From Pseudomonadota bacterium (GTDB lineage Bacteria; Myxococcota; Bradymonadia; UBA4248), in assembly GCA_017613855.1 (NCBI GenBank), contig JAGACY010000096.1:1-7152 (forward strand): DNA of 7,152 nucleotides, given 5' to 3'. Numbering within the stretch: the first letter of the stretch is position 1; every line of letters starts with the position of its first letter. Of this stretch, positions 5,374 to 7,152 are shown in pieces. The position numbers were made by a program, and so were the translations under genes. The notes under the pieces are model-generated. The model was not told the origin of the DNA. It made no database searches and was given only the letters and a program-made list of their open reading frames with translations.

Positions 5374-5411
5374 AACGCGGTTATTTCGGCGGTGCCGAAA
5401 TACACCGCGTT
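5374..5411. terminator. Large palindrome overlapping the rsgA stop codon
   Basis: AACGCGGTTATTTCGGC (5374-5390) and GCCGAAATACACCGCGTT (5394-5411) pair along their whole length apart from one mismatch/bulge, around a GGT loop. The two Ts at 5410-5411 are part of the rsgA stop codon (5410-5412), so the stem starts within the stop itself. Position fits a terminator or 3'-protecting structure of rsgA, but no T-tract follows on the minus strand. The gene after it starts 68 nt downstream, so readthrough is possible. It could instead be a dispersed palindromic repeat. Confidence 0.55.
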
Positions 5412-6348
5412 AATATTGGGTCTTTTCAAGTTCCTTTATTTCTGCATAAATCTTGAGGTAGGCCTGATAGCGGAAGTCCGCTAAATCATCATCTTCTACG
5501 CCCTGGCGAATGGCGCAGTCGGGTTCATGGGTATGACTGCAGGGCTGGAATCGGCATTTCTTCGACAATTCGCGAAATTCCGGAAAACAGTCGCTCAATT
5601 CACTTGAAGGAATGCCTGTAATTCCAAATTCACGTACACACGGCGTATCAATGATAAAACCACCCGCTTCAAACGGCAAAAGCCTTGAGGCTGTTGTTGT
5701 ATGCCTGCCACGCTGGCTTTGCTGGCTCAATTCGCCTGTTGCGAGCTGCGCCCCCGGAAATAGCTCATTTAAAAGGGAAGATTTGCCAACGCCGCTGTGA
5801 CCCAAAAAAGCAGAGTGGCGTCTTTCAAGGATGGAACGGATTTCGTCCAGACCGATCTTTTGATAGGCTGATGACAGGATGCATCGATAGCCCAAGGCTT
5901 CATACAGCCGCACATATAAGAGATCGATCTCTTCAGCCAGTTCCCATTTATTGATGATAATCAGGGGATCGAGTCCCCAGTGGTGTGCACATACCAAATA
6001 ACGATCAATCAGGCCGGGTTTTAGCGGAGGAGCACCAACGCTTGCTACGACGACAAGCGTATCTAAGTTCGCTACGAGTGGTTTCGCTCGGCGGCCACCC
6101 GGTTCGAGTCGTTCGACGAGGCTGCTGCGCTCGTCTATGGATTGTATGACACCTTGATAGTCGCGATTCTGTACAGTCTCAGAATGAATGACAAAATTGA
6201 CACGATCGCCTGGAACTGGACGGCCATTGCGGTATTTCTTGCCCAAAAGGGAACAGGCATAAGGTTTCTCTATGGCAATTCTATCTTCCTCCAGCCTGCA
6301 TACAAATACGACTGGGCCCAATACTTCAACGACAATCCCTTTTTCCAT
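5410..6348 (-). CDS. rsgA: Ribosome small-subunit biogenesis GTPase RsgA (YjeQ)
   Basis: RsgA is a circularly permuted GTPase that checks the 30S decoding site late in assembly and helps release RbfA. All three domains are present in 312 aa. An OB-fold covers about 1-75 (PGDRVNFVI at 46-54). The permuted G domain has G4 NKWE (133-136), a G5-like SSAY (159-162), G1/P-loop GHSGVGKS (183-190), G2 RGRHTTT (213-219) and G3 DTPC (234-237). The zinc finger is Cys265-x4-Cys270-x-His272-x5-Cys278, the exact family spacing. The G3 motif is odd, since the family has DTPG or DSPG there. The start at 6348 has only weak AGG upstream but yields a normal N-terminus. The gene lies 38 nt after the lipoprotein gene and may share its transcript; a large palindrome covers its stop codon. 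Confidence 0.97.
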   Translation of the reverse strand: MEKGIVVEVLGPVVFVCRLEEDRIAIEKPYACSLLGKKYRNGRPVPGDRVNFVIHSETVQNRDYQGVIQSIDERSSLVERLEPGGRRAKPLVANLDTLVVVASVGAPPLKPGLIDRYLVCAHHWGLDPLIIINKWELAEEIDLLYVRLYEALGYRCILSSAYQKIGLDEIRSILERRHSAFLGHSGVGKSSLLNELFPGAQLATGELSQQSQRGRHTTTASRLLPFEAGGFIIDTPCVREFGITGIPSSELSDCFPEFRELSKKCRFQPCSHTHEPDCAIRQGVEDDDLADFRYQAYLKIYAEIKELEKTQY

Positions 6349-6386
6349 CTGATCATGCCTGACTGATTTCTCTGAAGATATGGATG

Positions 6387-6809
6387 TTAGCGATAGATTT
6401 CTGTCGCCTTATTGCCAGTCCATTCACCGCCGCCGGTATAGGCGTCACCGTATCCCCATTGGCCGGTCATGCTCAGACCATCATCGCTGATGACGAGGTA
6501 ACCTTTTCCTCTGACTTCGCGGCGGCCAATCTGAAAATCGCCCGGCTGCATCCAGTCAAAAATAAAAACACCACCTTCGACTTTCCCTTCAACCTGGCCC
6601 TCGCCTTTATAATCAAAGGTACCGCGCGTGTATCCATCCATCTTCTGTGTTAAGGTCATATCTCCAAAATTGGTATACCATAACCCAGAAAATGTTGCTC
6701 CAGCTGGCATTTCACGATGGGGAAGGTTTGCCGTTGGGGTCGTGCAGGCCATCGTGCCCAGAGAAAGGCATCCCGCTATGAGCGCTAGTCCGATTGTACG
6801 TAATCTCAT
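6387..6809 (-). CDS. Small putative lipoprotein with Gly/Trp-rich beta domain
   Basis: This 140-aa protein begins with a type II-like signal peptide, MRLRTIGLALIAGC then LSLGTMAC, with Cys22 the likely lipidated residue; the -3 position is Thr, so the lipobox is imperfect, and IAGC at Cys14 is a less likely alternative. After a short Pro/Thr spacer the mature part is beta-rich with repeating Gly: FSGLWYTNFGDMTLTQ (about 40-55), GTFDYKGEGQVEGKVEGG, then GKGYLVISDDGLSMTGQWGYG and GGGEWTG. This G-x-W...G-x-W pattern occurs in uncharacterised exported bacterial proteins and suggests a small barrel or sandwich; the function is unknown. The ATG at 6809 is preferred because GGAG lies about 7 nt upstream and it starts the signal peptide; a longer frame from 6890 lacks both. 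It precedes rsgA on the same strand. Confidence 0.8.
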   Translation of the reverse strand: MRLRTIGLALIAGCLSLGTMACTTPTANLPHREMPAGATFSGLWYTNFGDMTLTQKMDGYTRGTFDYKGEGQVEGKVEGGVFIFDWMQPGDFQIGRREVRGKGYLVISDDGLSMTGQWGYGDAYTGGGEWTGNKATEIYR

Positions 6810-6852
6810 CTTCTCTCCATTCTGATTATCGAATATTTCAAATGATGTTTGA

Positions 6853-6884
6853 GGTATAGGGCGTGAAAAAACACTCCCTATACC
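6853..6884. repeat. Inverted repeat between the DUF486 gene and the lipoprotein gene
   Basis: GGTATAGGGCGTG (6853-6865) and CACTCCCTATACC (6872-6884) pair at 12 of 13 positions around an A6 loop (T6 on the minus strand). On the minus strand it lies 51 nt after the DUF486 stop and 44 nt before the lipoprotein ATG. No T-tract follows the stem. It could end the DUF486 transcript, or serve as an operator or leader element for the lipoprotein and rsgA. No convincing promoter boxes were found around it. Confidence 0.5.
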
Positions 6885-6934
6885 AATCATTTAGCATAAA
6901 AGAGATCAAATTGCGAATAATCACTCCGGTAATC

Positions 6935-7152
6935 TTACCCAAAAAGCCTGCTTCGGAAGATGAAAAATACCGCTCCCATGATGCAGATCATCGCAAACAC
7001 ATAATCCATCGTGATCTTTTCTTTGAGTACAAAGATCGAAACCGGAATAAAAACAGTCAACGCAATGGCTTCCTGCATTATTTTGAGTTGAGGAATGGTC
7101 ATGACTGTATTGCCGATGCGATTTGCAGGTACCTGCAAAAGGTACTCGAACA
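6935..7152 (-). CDS. DUF486/DMT-family small membrane protein (C-terminal part)
   Basis: The visible 71 residues begin at the window edge with FEYLLQVPANRIGN, the conserved signature of the DUF486 family of small, four-helix inner-membrane proteins related to drug/metabolite transporters. Next comes LKIMQEAIALTVFIPVSIFV, a charged turn LKEKITMDY, and a last helix ending in AVFFIFRSRLFG. These are the last two membrane helices of a family usually about 110-120 aa, so roughly the first 40-50 residues lie beyond the window. No substrate is established for the family. A TTG at 7138 is not the start, since the family signature continues upstream of it. The gene is followed on the same strand by the lipoprotein gene after 125 nt containing a hairpin, so it is probably a separate unit. 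Confidence 0.9.
   Translation of the reverse strand, partial: FEYLLQVPANRIGNTVMTIPQLKIMQEAIALTVFIPVSIFVLKEKITMDYVFAMICIMGAVFFIFRSRLFG

Noticed and set aside
5307..5429. N-terminal extension of the exported TPR-like protein from an ATG at 5429
   Set aside because: The extra 41 residues are unlike a signal peptide, are partly encoded by the 5374-5411 palindrome and overlap rsgA. The ATG at 5306 begins a clear signal peptide.
6810..6890. N-terminal extension of the lipoprotein from an ATG at 6890
   Set aside because: It would run through the inverted repeat and put 27 residues before the signal peptide. The ATG at 6809 has a strong GGAG site.
7122..7139. Perfect 18-bp palindrome TTTGCAGGTACCTGCAAA
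   Set aside because: It lies in the conserved LLQVPAN codons of the DUF486 gene and is explained by the protein sequence; no regulatory role needs to be assumed.
1..7152. CRISPR array, tRNA, rRNA, transposase or phage genes
   Set aside because: No regularly spaced repeats, cloverleaf or rRNA-like sequence, DDE or integrase motifs were found; the inverted repeats are isolated hairpins without element ends or coding content.

Overview
The window looks like ordinary chromosome from a Gram-negative bacterium. It carries an ExbD/TonB-type energy-transducing pair, two 30S-ribosome housekeeping genes (rsgA and rsmG), and several exported proteins of unknown function. Lineage is inferred only. Three things recall Myxococcota or other former Deltaproteobacteria (for example Bradymonadia): the TonB-like protein with a 'GS-GDPYL' hinge before its C-terminal domain, an exported protein with a TPR-like stretch, two hydrophobic helices and a terminal Phe, and the 'G-W-x-T-N-F-G' type lipoprotein. 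GC looks close to half by eye, lower than in cultured myxobacteria. No phage, plasmid, transposase, CRISPR or RNA gene is visible.

Layout. The left part (1-2862) reads on the + strand: a possible tail of an unidentified gene ending in a hairpin, then exbD (150-686), which overlaps a TonB/TolA-like gene by 8 nt (679-1638). A 234-nt spacer follows, holding short tandem repeats and a 20-bp-arm inverted repeat, and then a cytoplasmic TPR protein (1873-2862). Everything to the right reads on the - strand. In transcription order it is: the C-terminal part of a DUF486/DMT-family membrane protein (7152-6935), a small lipoprotein (6809-6387), rsgA (6348-5410), an exported TPR/two-helix protein (5306-4485), an 86-aa soluble protein (4371-4111), a 160-aa exported protein (4089-3607), and rsmG (3554-2889). 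The TPR gene and rsmG converge, and their stop codons share one large hairpin.

How the genes relate. ExbD and the TonB-like protein should be two parts of a proton-motive-force transducer reaching across the periplasm. The ExbB/TolQ partner is not in the window. RsgA and RsmG both act on the small ribosomal subunit and bracket three genes of unknown function. The 86-aa protein and the 160-aa exported protein are 21 nt apart behind a candidate promoter with an operator-like palindrome, and they are the best candidates here for an undescribed functional pair.

The most distinctive structural theme is strong inverted repeats at gene ends without the T-tract of classical terminators. They occur at 59-102, 2857-2901, 3572-3593 and 5374-5411, and several contain the stop codons themselves. 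I found no convincing new multi-gene system. The unusual points are the RsgA G3 motif (DTPC instead of DTPG), the Cys-containing membrane-proximal segment of the TonB-like protein, and the repeats.
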